Assembly (NCBI GenBank): GCA_029863175.1
Contig: JAOTVX010000041.1
Location: 1 to 33,012, forward strand
DNA from: Betaproteobacteria bacterium
GTDB taxonomy: Bacteria > Pseudomonadota > Gammaproteobacteria > Burkholderiales > SG8-41
Direction of reading: 5' to 3'
Length of the DNA: 33,012 bases
Below are positions 1 through 8,218 of the stretch, one piece after another. Position 1 is the first letter of the stretch. Every line of letters starts with the position of its first letter. Below the pieces are notes generated by a model. The model searched no databases, was not told the DNA's origin, and saw nothing but the letters and a program-made list of their open reading frames with translations. The translations under genes were made by a program, and so were the position numbers.

Positions 1-489
1 GAAATCGGGGATGCGAAAAGCGCCGAGTACCAGGAGCTGCTGCAGGGCCTCACCTTAGTCGCGGTCGAACTCGCGCAAGCGATCGTTCGCGACGGCGAGG
101 GCGCGACGAAATTCATTACCGTACGGATCGAAGGCGGGCGCAAGGACGAGGAGTGCCGCCGCATCGCCTATGCCATCGCGCATTCGCCGCTCGTGAAGAC
201 TGCGTTCTTTGCCTCGGATCCCAATCTCGGCCGGATCCTGGCGGCCGTGGGCAAAGCCGGCGTCTCCGATCTTGCGGTCGACAAGATCGACCTCTATCTG
301 GACGACGTCCTGGTGGTGAAAAACGGCGCTCGTGATCTCGGCTACCGAGAAGCCGATGGTAAACGTGTGATGAGGCAACCGGAAATTACGATCCGCGTCA
401 TGCTGAAACGCGGTGCCGCTGCAGCCACCGTCTGGACCTGCGATCTGTCGCACGATTACGTGACCATCAACGCGGAGTACAGGACCTGA
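1..489 (+). CDS. argJ: Glutamate N-acetyltransferase / ornithine acetyltransferase, 3' part
   Basis: This is the C-terminal 162 residues of ArgJ, the cytosolic enzyme that moves the acetyl group from N-acetylornithine to glutamate in the cyclic arginine pathway. Frame 1 is open from the window edge, so the start and the autocleavage Thr lie outside. Family signatures are visible: a DGEGATKFI segment near position 100, the [12 protein letters not shown] segment near 206-241, and the C-terminal [15 protein letters not shown] tail that is typical of the beta chain and ends at the TGA at 487-489. The gene precedes the DUF815 ATPase in the same orientation, as in many betaproteobacteria. Identification is firm. 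Completeness at the 5' end cannot be judged. Confidence 0.95.
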   Translation, partial: EIGDAKSAEYQELLQGLTLVAVELAQAIVRDGEGATKFITVRIEGGRKDEECRRIAYAIAHSPLVKTAFFASDPNLGRILAAVGKAGVSDLAVDKIDLYLDDVLVVKNGARDLGYREADGKRVMRQPEITIRVMLKRGAAAATVWTCDLSHDYVTINAEYRT

Positions 490-496
490 AAAGCTG

Positions 497-596
497 AACC
501 ACAAAGGACACCAAGGACACGAAGGTTCGATACAAAGGTCAAAAGGGGAAAGCCCGGTTCCTTTCCTCCTTTGTGTCCTTGGTGTCCTTGGTGGTT
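497..596. repeat. Inverted repeat built from AAGGACACC words
   Basis: Two 29-nt arms (497-525 and 568-596) are reverse complements at 27 of 29 positions. Each arm carries tandem copies of the word AAGGACACC. They are separated by 42 nt and fill the argJ to ATPase spacer. The right arm ends 15 nt before the ATPase start codon, so it occupies the region where a ribosome binding site would be expected. Confidence 0.85.
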
Positions 597-611
597 TAAG
601 ATTCTGAACTC

Positions 612-1499
612 ATGACCGATGCGGCTAAATTGATCAAGCAGGCGGAAGGATTGCTCGTGCGGCTGGAGCAGCTGCTGCCGCGCGAGGCCCCGCCGACCGA
701 TTGGAGCGCCTCGATCGCTTATCGCTGGCGAAAGGGCAACGGCCGCGGTCACATCGAGCCCGTCCGGCACGTGCATCGCATCAGCCTGAAGGACCTTCAG
801 GGCATCGACGCGCAAAAGGAGCTGGTCGAGCAGAACACGCGCCAGTTCGTCGACGGCCACCCCGCCAACAACGTGCTGTTGACAGGCGCGCGCGGCACGG
901 GCAAGTCGTCTCTCATCAAGGCGCTGCTGAACAAGTACTCGTCGCGCGGCCTGCGGCTGATCGAGGTCGACAAGCAAGACTTGATCGACCTGCCGGACAT
1001 CGTCGATCGCATCTACCAGCGTGCGGAGCGCTTCCTCTTGTATTGCGATGACCTTTCCTTTGAAGCGGATGAGCCAGGGTTCAAGGCGCTCAAGGTGGTG
1101 CTGGACGGGTCCATCGCGGCGGCCTCGGAGAACTGCGTTATTTACGCGACGTCCAACCGGCGTCACCTGATGCCGGAGTACATGAATGAAAATCTCGGCT
1201 ACCGCCATGTCGGCGAGGAAATTCACCCGAGCGAGACATCGGAGGAAAAGATATCACTCTCCGAGCGCTTTGGCCTGTGGGTCTCGTTCTATTCCTTCGA
1301 CCAGGACGACTATTTGCGCATCGTCGCGGTATGGCTCGAGTATTTCAAGGTGTCCGGTGCGCGGGCGGAGCCGGTGCAGCGTGCCGCGCTGCAGTGGGCG
1401 CTGCAACGAGGCTCGCGCAGCGGGCGCGTCGCGTGGCAGTTCGCACGCGACTGGGCGGGAAGGGAAAGGATGAAGGCGGAGGGACGAGGGCGGAAATGA
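612..1499 (+). CDS. DUF815-family AAA-type ATPase
   Basis: A 295-residue P-loop ATPase of the DUF815 family. It has a Walker A GARGTGKSS at about residues 92-100, a Walker B FLLYCDDLSF at 141-150 and a sensor-like ATSNRRHL at about 179-186. There is no signal peptide or membrane segment, so it should be cytosolic. The cellular role of this family is not established; its place between argJ and the Nudix-ThiE gene is a conserved arrangement in betaproteobacteria. The ATG at 612 gives the usual N-terminus, but no Shine-Dalgarno sequence is visible because a repeat arm lies just upstream. The last ten or so residues (ending RMKAEGRGRK) are encoded by a GGATGAAGGCGGA-type repeat seen elsewhere in the window, so the tail may be recently acquired. 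Confidence 0.85.
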   Translation: MTDAAKLIKQAEGLLVRLEQLLPREAPPTDWSASIAYRWRKGNGRGHIEPVRHVHRISLKDLQGIDAQKELVEQNTRQFVDGHPANNVLLTGARGTGKSSLIKALLNKYSSRGLRLIEVDKQDLIDLPDIVDRIYQRAERFLLYCDDLSFEADEPGFKALKVVLDGSIAAASENCVIYATSNRRHLMPEYMNENLGYRHVGEEIHPSETSEEKISLSERFGLWVSFYSFDQDDYLRIVAVWLEYFKVSGARAEPVQRAALQWALQRGSRSGRVAWQFARDWAGRERMKAEGRGRK

Positions 1500-1530
1500 G
1501 CCCGCCCCCTCGTCCCTTATTCCTCCTGCC
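1467..1530. repeat. Hairpin-forming GGATGAAGGCGGA-type repeat
   Basis: The left part (1467-1493) contains GGATGAAGGCGGA and AGGGACGAGGGCGG. The right part (1502-1530) is its approximate reverse complement, with a 14-nt core pairing across the ATPase stop codon and a 2-nt bulge. The same word occurs in inverted form at 20847-20877. The repeat covers the 3' end of one gene and the whole leader of the next. Confidence 0.7.
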
Positions 1531-1537
1531 TTAAGCG

Positions 1538-2476
1538 GTGTCGGCACAGAGGATCGAAGTCGCGGCGGCCGTCGTTCTGCGGGAGGATGGCAGCTTTCTT
1601 CTCGGCCGGCGCCCGGCGGGAAAAGTCTATGCTGGCTACTGGGAATTCCCTGGTGGGAAGGTAGAGACAGGCGAATTGCCGCCGGCGGCGCTCACGCGCG
1701 AGCTGCACGAGGAGCTCGGCATTGACGTCGAGCTCGGCTATCCCTGGCTTACCAGGGATTACGAGTACGAGCACGCCGCAGTCCGCCTGCGCTTCTTTCG
1801 CGTGGTCCGATGGTCGGGCTCGTTACGCGGGCGCGAGAACCAGATCTTTTCATGGCAGTTGCCCGACGCTGTCCAAGTCGCGCCGCTTCTTCCCGCCAAT
1901 GCGCCGATCCTGCGTGCACTCCGCTTGCCACCGGTCTACGGGATAAGCCATGCCAGCGACCTTGGGCAGGAAGGCTTTGTGCGCCGCCTCGAGCAGGCGC
2001 TCGCGGACGGCCTCGGGCTTTTCCAGGTGCGGGAGAAGGAGATGCCGGAAGAGGAGCTCGCGCGCTTCCTGGCGCGCGTCATGCGGCTCGCGCACGGCTA
2101 TGGCGCACGCGTGCTGTTGAACGGCAACGTCGAGCTGGCGCAGCGGGCCGGCGCCGATGGGGTTCACCTTACCGCCGGGCAGCTCATGCGGCTTGACCGG
2201 CGGCCTGGGCTCGAGCTCGTGGGCGCTTCCTGTCACGACGAGCGCGAACTCGCCCGGGCGGCGGCAATGGGGGCAGACTTCGTTGTCTTGGGCCCTGTGA
2301 GTGCTACGCCAAGCCATCCCAAAGCACCAGGCATGGGATGGGACCGATTCGCAAACCTGATCGTGGATTATCCCCTGCCGGTCTACGCTTTGGGAGGACT
2401 GAATCGCTCCGACATTGAAACGGCGTGGCGCGCAGGCGCTCATGGCGTCAGCATGATGCGCGGAGCGTGGAGCTGA
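1538..2476 (+). CDS. Nudix hydrolase (MutT-like) fused to a ThiE-like domain
   Basis: A 312-residue two-domain protein. Residues 1-130 are a Nudix hydrolase with a complete box at about 40-62 (GX5E, then REL-x-EE-x-GI), as in MutT, which removes 8-oxo-dGTP from the nucleotide pool. Residues 133-310 resemble thiamine-phosphate synthase, with VHLTAGQL, FVVLGPVSATPSHP and VYALGGLN segments. This fusion is known in beta- and gammaproteobacteria; whether the ThiE-like half is catalytic is unclear. The start is a GTG at 1538 without an evident ribosome binding site, 38 nt after the ATPase gene. The stop codon sits inside a perfect palindrome. The gene converges on yacG. Confidence 0.88.
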   Translation: MSAQRIEVAAAVVLREDGSFLLGRRPAGKVYAGYWEFPGGKVETGELPPAALTRELHEELGIDVELGYPWLTRDYEYEHAAVRLRFFRVVRWSGSLRGRENQIFSWQLPDAVQVAPLLPANAPILRALRLPPVYGISHASDLGQEGFVRRLEQALADGLGLFQVREKEMPEEELARFLARVMRLAHGYGARVLLNGNVELAQRAGADGVHLTAGQLMRLDRRPGLELVGASCHDERELARAAAMGADFVVLGPVSATPSHPKAPGMGWDRFANLIVDYPLPVYALGGLNRSDIETAWRAGAHGVSMMRGAWS

Positions 2477-2495
2477 CCATGGTCAGCTCCACGCT
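2464..2495. repeat. Perfect 32-bp palindrome over the Nudix-ThiE stop codon
   Basis: The 32 bases are exactly self-complementary (half-site AGCGTGGAGCTGACCA). The left half is the last four codons plus the TGA stop (2474-2476); the right half mirrors it. There is no U-tract on the + strand after it (GATTACCAC follows), so it does not look like a classical intrinsic terminator. It lies between convergent genes. Confidence 0.9.
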
Positions 2496-2517
2496 GATTA
2501 CCACACCGGTATACCGT

Positions 2518-2727
2518 TTAAGCGCCGTCCTCGGACTCGCCGGGGCCGGCGCTTTCCGGCTGGTCCGCGTCCTCGATGGCCGGTACGCGGTAGCGCTCGG
2601 TTGCCCACGCCCCGAGGTCGATCATCTTGCACCGATTCGAGCAGAATGGACGCCAGGCACTGTCTGGCGTCCACAACACGGGCTTGCCACAGGTTGGGCA
2701 GTTTACGGCGCGTGGTTTTGGATTCAT
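2518..2727 (-). CDS. yacG: DNA gyrase inhibitor / zinc-binding protein YacG
   Basis: A 69-residue zinc protein with Cys10-x2-Cys13-x15-Cys29-x3-Cys33 in the family context [10 protein letters not shown] and [14 protein letters not shown]. YacG binds GyrB and inhibits gyrase in E. coli. The reading frame continues upstream without an interrupting stop, but that extra part overlaps zapD in another frame and has no family similarity, so the ATG at 2727 is chosen. The C-terminus is acidic and low-complexity, as usual. It follows zapD by 44 nt, and that spacer holds a hairpin. The order coaE-zapD-yacG is conserved. No strong ribosome binding site is visible. Confidence 0.92.
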   Translation of the reverse strand: MNPKPRAVNCPTCGKPVLWTPDSAWRPFCSNRCKMIDLGAWATERYRVPAIEDADQPESAGPGESEDGA

Positions 2728-2740
2728 GCCGTATTGAATA

Positions 2741-2774
2741 AGGAATTTATCCGACCCCGTCGGACAAATTCCTA
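2741..2774. repeat. TAGGAATTTGTCCGAC hairpin over the zapD stop codon
   Basis: Left arm 2741-2755 pairs with right arm 2759-2773 with a single mismatch and a 3-nt loop. On the - strand the repeat begins with TAG, which is the zapD stop codon (2772-2774). It shares its core with the hairpins at 8185-8218, 9068-9101 and 29422-29457. Confidence 0.85.
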
Positions 2775-3560
2775 CAGATTGCAGAAGATGAGCTCGAACT
2801 CCACGTCCGTATCGGCCGGCTTGGGGCGCTGCATCCCCTCCTGCGTGGTAAAACGGATATTGAGTGCGTACTTGTTTGCGCTGATCTCGGGCACGAATTG
2901 GTACTCGCGTTTCAGGCGGATTCTCACCATCTGGGCGATGCGCCCGGCCATCATCTGCTGGTAGACGCCCTGGTGTGCGAGGTGGGCGGTCGTCTTGCCG
3001 CTCTCGCGCAACAGCCGCAGGACGATCACGATCGCGTCGCGAATGGGAAGGAACGGCGCAAGCCACAGCTGAAGGTCATGCCGGTGCTGATCGGGATCCT
3101 GCTGCAGCCAGTAGTGATAAGACGGCAGGTCGAACTCGCACATCCCGCCGGGAATATTCGTTCGCTGCCGGATGCTCATCAGCCAGTCGTTGTCGCGCAG
3201 CTCCTGGCCGATCTTGCCGGAGCTCTGGAATAGCTTAGAGGAGGCCTGATCGATCTGCCACAGCATGTTGTCCAGCGCCGATTCCGAGACCTCCGGATTG
3301 CCGCGCAGACCCTCGAGTGCCTGTTTCTGACGTTCCAGCTCCTGAAGCAGGTCGGACTTGAGATCGGCGCGACCTGAAACGTCGAGGATCTCGAAAATCG
3401 ACAGCAAAGCGATGTGATGCTCGTAGTGCTCGTTCTTGCCTTGGAAATGTTCGACGCGGTCAAACAGATCTTCGAGACGCAAAAGCGTCCGCACGCGCTC
3501 GCTCAACGGGTACTCGTAACTGATCACGGCGTTGACGCCTGTCGAAGAGAGGAAGCTCAT
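2772..3560 (-). CDS. zapD: Cell division protein ZapD
   Basis: A 262-residue protein matching ZapD (formerly YacF), a cytosolic factor that cross-links and bundles FtsZ protofilaments at the division ring. Recognisable segments are the N-terminal [19 protein letters not shown], the central [29 protein letters not shown] and the C-terminal [18 protein letters not shown] region. Length is typical. The start ATG at 3560 yields the expected N-terminus. It lies between coaE and yacG in the standard proteobacterial order. The TAG stop is supplied by a palindromic repeat. Confidence 0.95.
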   Translation of the reverse strand: MSFLSSTGVNAVISYEYPLSERVRTLLRLEDLFDRVEHFQGKNEHYEHHIALLSIFEILDVSGRADLKSDLLQELERQKQALEGLRGNPEVSESALDNMLWQIDQASSKLFQSSGKIGQELRDNDWLMSIRQRTNIPGGMCEFDLPSYHYWLQQDPDQHRHDLQLWLAPFLPIRDAIVIVLRLLRESGKTTAHLAHQGVYQQMMAGRIAQMVRIRLKREYQFVPEISANKYALNIRFTTQEGMQRPKPADTDVEFELIFCNL

Positions 3561-3625
3561 GTGGCGTTGCGCCTAGTATTCAACAGAAACCGAAAGAAAT
3601 AAAGGCTTTAACATGCACTTTCACG

Positions 3626-4258
3626 CTATTCGCGCATTGAATCACGCGTGCGGGCTGCCTGAGCCAACGCGAGGTACCCGGCGTGCAGCGCGTGTATCTG
3701 CTGACGCAGCGCTTCGATGTTGCCATCGTTATTGATCACATCGTCGGCGCACTTGAGGCGCTCCGCGCGTGGCAGCTGCGCCGCGAGGATCGCGCGCACC
3801 TCGCTCTCCTTGAGTTGGCTGCGTTGCATCGCGCGCGCCACCTGCTGCTCCTCGCCGCAATCGACGACGAGCACCCGCTGGATGAGATCGCCGTAAGCGC
3901 CGGTCTCGATCAGGAGCGGGACCACCACGATCACATAAGGCTGCTGTGCCGCGACGATTCGCGCGCGCGCTTGCTCCCGGATCAAGGGGTGGAGAATGCC
4001 CTCGAGTTTTGCTTTCGCGTCTGGATCGTTGAACACGAGCTGGCGCATCTTCGCGCGCTCGAGGCTGCCGTCCAGCGCGATGAACGCAGCGCCGAAGGCA
4101 CGGCGGATTTCCCCCATAGCGCCCGACCCGGGCTGGGTCAACTCATGCGCGATCGCGTCGGTGTCGACGACGGCCGCGCCAAGTTCCTCGAAGAGCTTCG
4201 CGGCGCTCGATTTTCCCGAGGCGATGCCGCCGGTCAATCCGACGCAAAACGGCGCCAC
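3626..4258 (-). CDS. coaE: Dephospho-CoA kinase
   Basis: A 210-residue P-loop kinase that phosphorylates the ribose 3'-hydroxyl of dephospho-CoA, the last step of coenzyme A synthesis. The Walker A motif GGIASGKS is at about residues 10-17, followed by VVDTDAIAHELTQPG and the HPLIREQ lid segment, all typical of CoaE. The start codon is a GTG at 4258, six bases after the pilD stop, so the two genes are probably co-transcribed and translationally coupled. No independent ribosome binding site is obvious. Confidence 0.95.
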   Translation of the reverse strand: MAPFCVGLTGGIASGKSSAAKLFEELGAAVVDTDAIAHELTQPGSGAMGEIRRAFGAAFIALDGSLERAKMRQLVFNDPDAKAKLEGILHPLIREQARARIVAAQQPYVIVVVPLLIETGAYGDLIQRVLVVDCGEEQQVARAMQRSQLKESEVRAILAAQLPRAERLKCADDVINNDGNIEALRQQIHALHAGYLALAQAARTRDSMRE

Positions 4259-4264
4259 GACGCG

Positions 4265-5125
4265 CTAGAAGAGGTCGAGGTACTGCCGGGTGAGCTGTTC
4301 GCCGTAGAACAACGCAATCAAACCGGCGAGCGCAAGATACGGACCGAAGGGAATGGGCACGTTACGTCCGTGCCGCGCCAGCACGATGAGCCCGATGCCG
4401 ATAACGGCGCCAACGAACGAGGACAGCAGAATCACGAGCGGCAGCATTTTCCAGCCCAGCCAGGCGCCGATCGCTGCGAGCAACTTGAAATCACCATAGC
4501 CCATTCCCTCCTTGCCCGTGGCGAACTTGTAAGCCCAGAACACGGCCCACAGCACGAGGTAGCCGGCCGCGGCACCGATAACCGCGGAAGTCAGATCGGT
4601 GAACGTCGCGCCGATATTGAACGCAAGACCCACCCACAGCAGTGGCAGGGTCAGATTGTCCGGCAGGTAAAACGTATCGAGATCGATGAACGCGAGGGCG
4701 ATCATGGTCCATGCGAACAGCATCGCGCCCGCCGCGGCGGCGCTCGCGCCAAAGCGCCAGGCAATATAACCCGCGAACGCGCCGGCCAGCGCTTCGACTG
4801 CGGGATAGCGCAGCGAGATGGGTGCCTTGCAGGCGGCGCAACGCCCGTGCAACACCACGTAGCTCAAGATCGGGATGTTCTCGACGGCGCGGATGGGGTG
4901 CGCACAGTGCGGGCAGCGCGATCGGGGCAGCATCAGGTTGTAGGTCTCGCCCGCAGGCAGGGGATTTCCGGTCAACTCCGCGCATTCGGCCTGCCACCCC
5001 TGCTCGAGCACGCGCGGCAGCCGGTGGATCACCACATTGAGAAAGCTGCCCACCACGAGCCCGAAGAGGACCGCGGTGGTGATCAGCAACCAGGGAGTCG
5101 TCAGAAGCAGCTGCAGGAAAACCAT
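4265..5125 (-). CDS. pilD: Type IV prepilin peptidase / N-methyltransferase
   Basis: A polytopic inner-membrane protein that cleaves the leader of type IV prepilins and methylates the new N-terminus. It has the full bifunctional layout: a cytoplasmic loop with two zinc CxxC pairs (Cys71/74 and Cys96/99), then catalytic aspartates in FIDLD (Asp148) and GMGYGDFK (Asp212), with about eight hydrophobic segments. The ATG at 5125 (286 residues) is preferred. A TTG at 5143 would add six residues (xNSESW) that are encoded by the neighbouring repeat and are not family-like. It follows pilC and precedes coaE. Confidence 0.93.
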   Translation of the reverse strand: MVFLQLLLTTPWLLITTAVLFGLVVGSFLNVVIHRLPRVLEQGWQAECAELTGNPLPAGETYNLMLPRSRCPHCAHPIRAVENIPILSYVVLHGRCAACKAPISLRYPAVEALAGAFAGYIAWRFGASAAAAGAMLFAWTMIALAFIDLDTFYLPDNLTLPLLWVGLAFNIGATFTDLTSAVIGAAAGYLVLWAVFWAYKFATGKEGMGYGDFKLLAAIGAWLGWKMLPLVILLSSFVGAVIGIGLIVLARHGRNVPIPFGPYLALAGLIALFYGEQLTRQYLDLF

Positions 5126-5128
5126 CCA

Positions 5129-5221
5129 GGATTCGGAATTCAAGGTTCCGGATTCAAAGAAGAACGCTGGCAGGCGGGAGGCCGCATTCCCTGAATCCTG
5201 GGTCCTTGGTCCTGAATTCCG
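5129..5221. repeat. Inverted repeat between pilC and pilD (GGATTC/GAATTC words)
   Basis: The left arm (5129-5159) carries GGATTCGGAATTCAAGG-type words. The right arm (5189-5221) carries their reverse complements (CCTGAATCC, CCTTGG, CCTGAATTCCG) with seven-base periodic slippage. It occupies nearly the whole pilC-pilD spacer and touches the possible TTG start of pilD. Confidence 0.75.
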
Positions 5222-5224
5222 TTA

Positions 5225-6454
5225 TTAGACCGCCTGGCCCATCTTGAATATGGGCAGATACATGGCGATCACCATGCCGCCGATCAACGTGCCCAGCACC
5301 ACCATGATCAGCGGTTCCATAAGGCTCGATAGGGCCTCCACCGCATCATCAACTTCCGCCTCATAGAAGTCTGCGACTTTGGAGAGCATGGCATCGAGCG
5401 AGCCCGCCTCCTCGCCGATCGTCACCATCTGGATCACCATGTTCGGGAAGACCTCGGTGCCCGCCATCGCCGAGGTAAGGCTGGAGCCGGTGGATACTTC
5501 GTTTTGAATCTTCTTGGTGGCCACGTAGTACTCGTAATTACCCGCCGCGCCCGCCACCGAATCGAGCGCTTCGACGAGCGGTACGCCGGCCGCAAACATG
5601 GTCGAGAGGGTCCGGGTCCAGCGCGCGATCGACGATTTGCGCACGAGGCTCCCGAAAACCGGGATCCGCAACAACACCCGGTCCATGAAACTCTGCATCT
5701 TCGGCGAGCGTTTCCAGGTGTAGAAGAAGAACCAGCCGGCGAAGCCGATGCCACCGAAGATTGCCCACCAGTACTCGACGAAGAACTCCGACAACGCCAT
5801 CACGAACAGCGTCGGGGCCGGAAGGTCAGCGCCAAAGCTGGAAAACACCGACTTGAAGGAGGGGATGACGAAGATCATGATGATCGACGTGATCACGAAG
5901 GCGACAACAACAATCGCCGCCGGGTAGAACAGCGCCGCTTTGATCTTGCTCTTGATGGCGAGAATCTTTTCCTTGTAGGTCGCGAGCCGCTCGAGCAGGC
6001 TGTCGAGAATACCGGCGGCTTCGCCCGCGCCGATGAGGTTGCAGAAAAGCGCATCGAAGTAGAGCGGGTGCTTTTCGAACGCCTGCTTCAGGCTCGATCC
6101 GGTCTCTACGTCGGTCTTGACGTCGAAGAGCAGCTTCGACACCGCGGCATTGGTGTTGCCCTTGCCGACGATGTCGAACGCCTGGAGCAGCGGCACGCCG
6201 GATTTCATCATGGTAGCCAGCTGCCGGGTGAACAGGGCGATGTCCTTCTCGGTGATGGTGCCGCCGCGGAACCGCCGGCGCTTGACCTCGAGCACGCGGA
6301 TGCCCTGACGCCGCAGCAACGCGTTGACCTGCGCCGTGCCGACTGCGCGCATCTCCCCGCGCACGGTCTTGCCGCTCCGGTCCGTTCCGACCCAGTTGAA
6401 GTTGAATTCCTTGACGTCCGGCCTTCTTCTGGCGGCCGCTGCAGCAGTTGCCAT
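5225..6454 (-). CDS. pilC: Type IV pilus inner-membrane platform protein PilC
   Basis: A 409-residue member of the GspF/PilC family, the inner-membrane platform of the type IV pilus that couples the assembly ATPase to pilin polymerisation. Two T2SSF domains are visible (roughly residues 70-190 and 275-395), with FTRQLATMMKSGVPLLQAFD in the first and RTLSTMFAAGVPLVEALD in the second, plus hydrophobic segments between them and at the C-terminus. The ATG at 6454 is preceded by GGAG nine bases upstream and gives the standard N-terminus; the longer frame upstream has no family similarity. pilD follows. pilB, which usually lies just upstream, is not present. Confidence 0.95.
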   Translation of the reverse strand: MATAAAAARRRPDVKEFNFNWVGTDRSGKTVRGEMRAVGTAQVNALLRRQGIRVLEVKRRRFRGGTITEKDIALFTRQLATMMKSGVPLLQAFDIVGKGNTNAAVSKLLFDVKTDVETGSSLKQAFEKHPLYFDALFCNLIGAGEAAGILDSLLERLATYKEKILAIKSKIKAALFYPAAIVVVAFVITSIIMIFVIPSFKSVFSSFGADLPAPTLFVMALSEFFVEYWWAIFGGIGFAGWFFFYTWKRSPKMQSFMDRVLLRIPVFGSLVRKSSIARWTRTLSTMFAAGVPLVEALDSVAGAAGNYEYYVATKKIQNEVSTGSSLTSAMAGTEVFPNMVIQMVTIGEEAGSLDAMLSKVADFYEAEVDDAVEALSSLMEPLIMVVLGTLIGGMVIAMYLPIFKMGQAV

Positions 6455-6551
6455 GTTGAATCTCCAGATTGGCTTATCTAACCAATAGGTTAGACGAGAT
6501 TGCTGATAAAATGATGCACGTCTGGGAGAGGTTTGTAAAGCGTATTTGTCC

Positions 6552-7853
6552 CTATTTTTCCCCGGATGGGACCCCGGGACGACCCTCAGATGCCGCTGGC
6601 GGGACAATTCTCACCGCTTTTACCATCCGATCCTGCGTCTGAACGATTTCCAGGGGGTGCCCCGCGATCTTGACACTGGTGTTCGGCTCCGGAATATCCC
6701 GCAGGTATTCGACAATCAACCCATTCAACGTTTTCGGCCCGTCGAGGGGGAAATCGAAGCCCAGTTTGCGGTTGAGATCGCGCAGCAGCGTTGAGCCTTC
6801 GACGAGAACGCTGCCGTCGGCCTGCTTGGCAAAGACCTGAGTCTGTAGCGGAGATTGGGTCGTGAATTCGCCGATGATCTCCTCCAGGATGTCCTCCATT
6901 GTGACGAGACCCATGAGCTCTCCGTACTCGTCCACCACCAGGCTCACGCGATCCTGTTCCTCCTGGAAATTGTGCAACTGCGAAAACAGCGGCGTGCCGA
7001 CCGGTACGAAGGACGGTTCGCGAATGATTTCGCGCAGGCGCTCCTTGGTCAGTTCTTCGTTCTGCACCAAGTTGAGCACGCTGCGGACCCGCAAAGTGCC
7101 CACGACCTCGTCCGGGCGGCCGTGATAGACCAGCAGGCGTCGGTGATGGGCCGTGGCAATTTGCTGGCGAATGTCGTCGAGCGGCGCATCGAGGTCGATC
7201 GCTTCGATGTGATTGCGCGGCACCATGACGTCATTCACCGTGATCGCTTCGAGGTCGAACAGGTTGAGCAGGATGCTCTGGTGCTTCTGCGGGAGATAAC
7301 CGGTCTCCAGCACGAGCATGCGGAGCTCCTCCACCGACAGCTTGTGCTCACCGGTACTCTCCGCCGGTCGCAACCGCAATAGCCAGAGCAGGGCTTGCAC
7401 GAACACGTTCACGAACCAGACCACCGGCTGCGCGATCCGAAGCAGTGGCACCAGCAGGTAGCTGGCCGGCAACGCGATGCGCAGGGGATAGGCTGCACCG
7501 AGCACTTTGGGAGTGATCTCGCTGAAGACCAGGATGGCGAACGTTGCCGCCGCGGTTGCCACAAGCAGCGCAGCCTGGCTGTTGCCGAGGTAGCGTATGG
7601 CGATCTCGCCCATGACCAGGGCGGTCGCGACGTTGAGCAGGTTGTTGCCGAACAGCACCATGCCCAGGAACTTGTCAGTGCGGGCGAGCAGCTGGGAGGC
7701 AAGCCTGGCGCCGGTATGTCCGCTTTGCACGAGATGCTTCAGCCGGTAGCGGTTGAGCGCCACCATGCTGGTCTCGGAGATGGAGAAGAAAGCGGAAATC
7801 GCGAGCAGGATGATCAGCGCGATAAACAGCGTGGAATCATGGATCGTTTCCAA
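6552..7853 (-). CDS. CorC/HlyC-family (CNNM-type) membrane protein with CBS domains
   Basis: A 433-residue protein with the usual three-part build: an N-terminal DUF21 membrane domain (about residues 5-190, several hydrophobic helices), a CBS pair (about 215-335, including VMVPRNHIEAIDLD and LVTMEDILEEIIGEF), and a C-terminal CorC_HlyC domain (about 345-425). Members are linked to magnesium or other divalent-cation efflux; the ion cannot be told from sequence. The start appears to be a TTG at 7853 (METIHDSTLF), because no in-frame ATG or GTG fits the family N-terminus. It stands where pilB would be expected upstream of pilC, separated from pilC by 97 bases. Confidence 0.9.
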   Translation of the reverse strand: METIHDSTLFIALIILLAISAFFSISETSMVALNRYRLKHLVQSGHTGARLASQLLARTDKFLGMVLFGNNLLNVATALVMGEIAIRYLGNSQAALLVATAAATFAILVFSEITPKVLGAAYPLRIALPASYLLVPLLRIAQPVVWFVNVFVQALLWLLRLRPAESTGEHKLSVEELRMLVLETGYLPQKHQSILLNLFDLEAITVNDVMVPRNHIEAIDLDAPLDDIRQQIATAHHRRLLVYHGRPDEVVGTLRVRSVLNLVQNEELTKERLREIIREPSFVPVGTPLFSQLHNFQEEQDRVSLVVDEYGELMGLVTMEDILEEIIGEFTTQSPLQTQVFAKQADGSVLVEGSTLLRDLNRKLGFDFPLDGPKTLNGLIVEYLRDIPEPNTSVKIAGHPLEIVQTQDRMVKAVRIVPPAASEGRPGVPSGEK

Positions 7854-8216
7854 GTTGGGGCGCTCAATGAAAGGGGAAAATTTAGTATCGGAGCGGTTCT
7901 TGACGGTGTCAAGAACGGCTTAGGAAAAAGAACTCATAAGAACTCTGGGCCAGGCACCGAGCCGTCACGCTCCGAACCCAATTTCGTTCCGGATATACGA
8001 GTAATCCCATCGGCCTGTCGGACTTGAAGTTCTGACAGGCGGCTAAATGCAAAACCGCCCGCAGGCTTACAACAGGGCGGGGTCAAAGGACTTGTTTTTT
8101 TTCCGACAAAGGAGTGTAGCAGCGGCGCCGAATACAGGCATTTCGGGCCAATCTCCGCTGTTTGCCTACGGGCGGTTTTGCGTAAGGAGTGTGTCGGGAC
8201 AAAGTCCGACACACTC
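7854..8216. repeat. Mosaic palindromic repeat block 3' of the ccsA-like gene
   Basis: This 363-base gap has no credible gene. It holds a GTTCTTGAC/GTCAAGAAC hairpin near 7896-7916, a GCCTGTCGGACTT hairpin (8013-8040), and an 18-nt inverted pair with core GCAAAACCGCCCG (8049-8066 and 8164-8181, one mismatch). Between those arms lies a decayed copy of the TGTCGGAC module near 8087-8118. The TAGGAGTGTGTCGG hairpin (8185-8218) closes the block. The module CCGACACACTCCTTA followed by CGCAAAACCGCC (on the - strand) recurs on the + strand at 9089-9114. Confidence 0.75.
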
Positions 8217-8218
8217 CT
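8185..8218. repeat. TAGGAGTGTGTCGG hairpin over the ccsA-like stop codon
   Basis: Arms 8185-8197 and 8206-8218 are perfect 13-bp complements with an 8-nt loop. Read on the - strand the element starts with TAG (8217-8219), the stop codon of the ccsA-like gene. No U-tract follows on the - strand. Confidence 0.85.

Noticed and set aside
3683..5194. Open frame of about 500 codons on the + strand across coaE and pilD
   Set aside because: It is antisense to two well-recognised genes, has His/Arg/Gln-rich low-complexity content, and shows no family resemblance. High GC makes such frames common.
5504..6481. Open frame of about 325 codons on the + strand over pilC
   Set aside because: It is antisense to pilC, whose motifs and ribosome binding site are clear, and its composition is that of a shadow frame.
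8055..8102. Intrinsic terminator (CCGCCC/GGGCGG stem followed later by eight T)
   Set aside because: The stem is only 6 bp, 14 bases separate it from the T-run, and no + strand gene precedes it.
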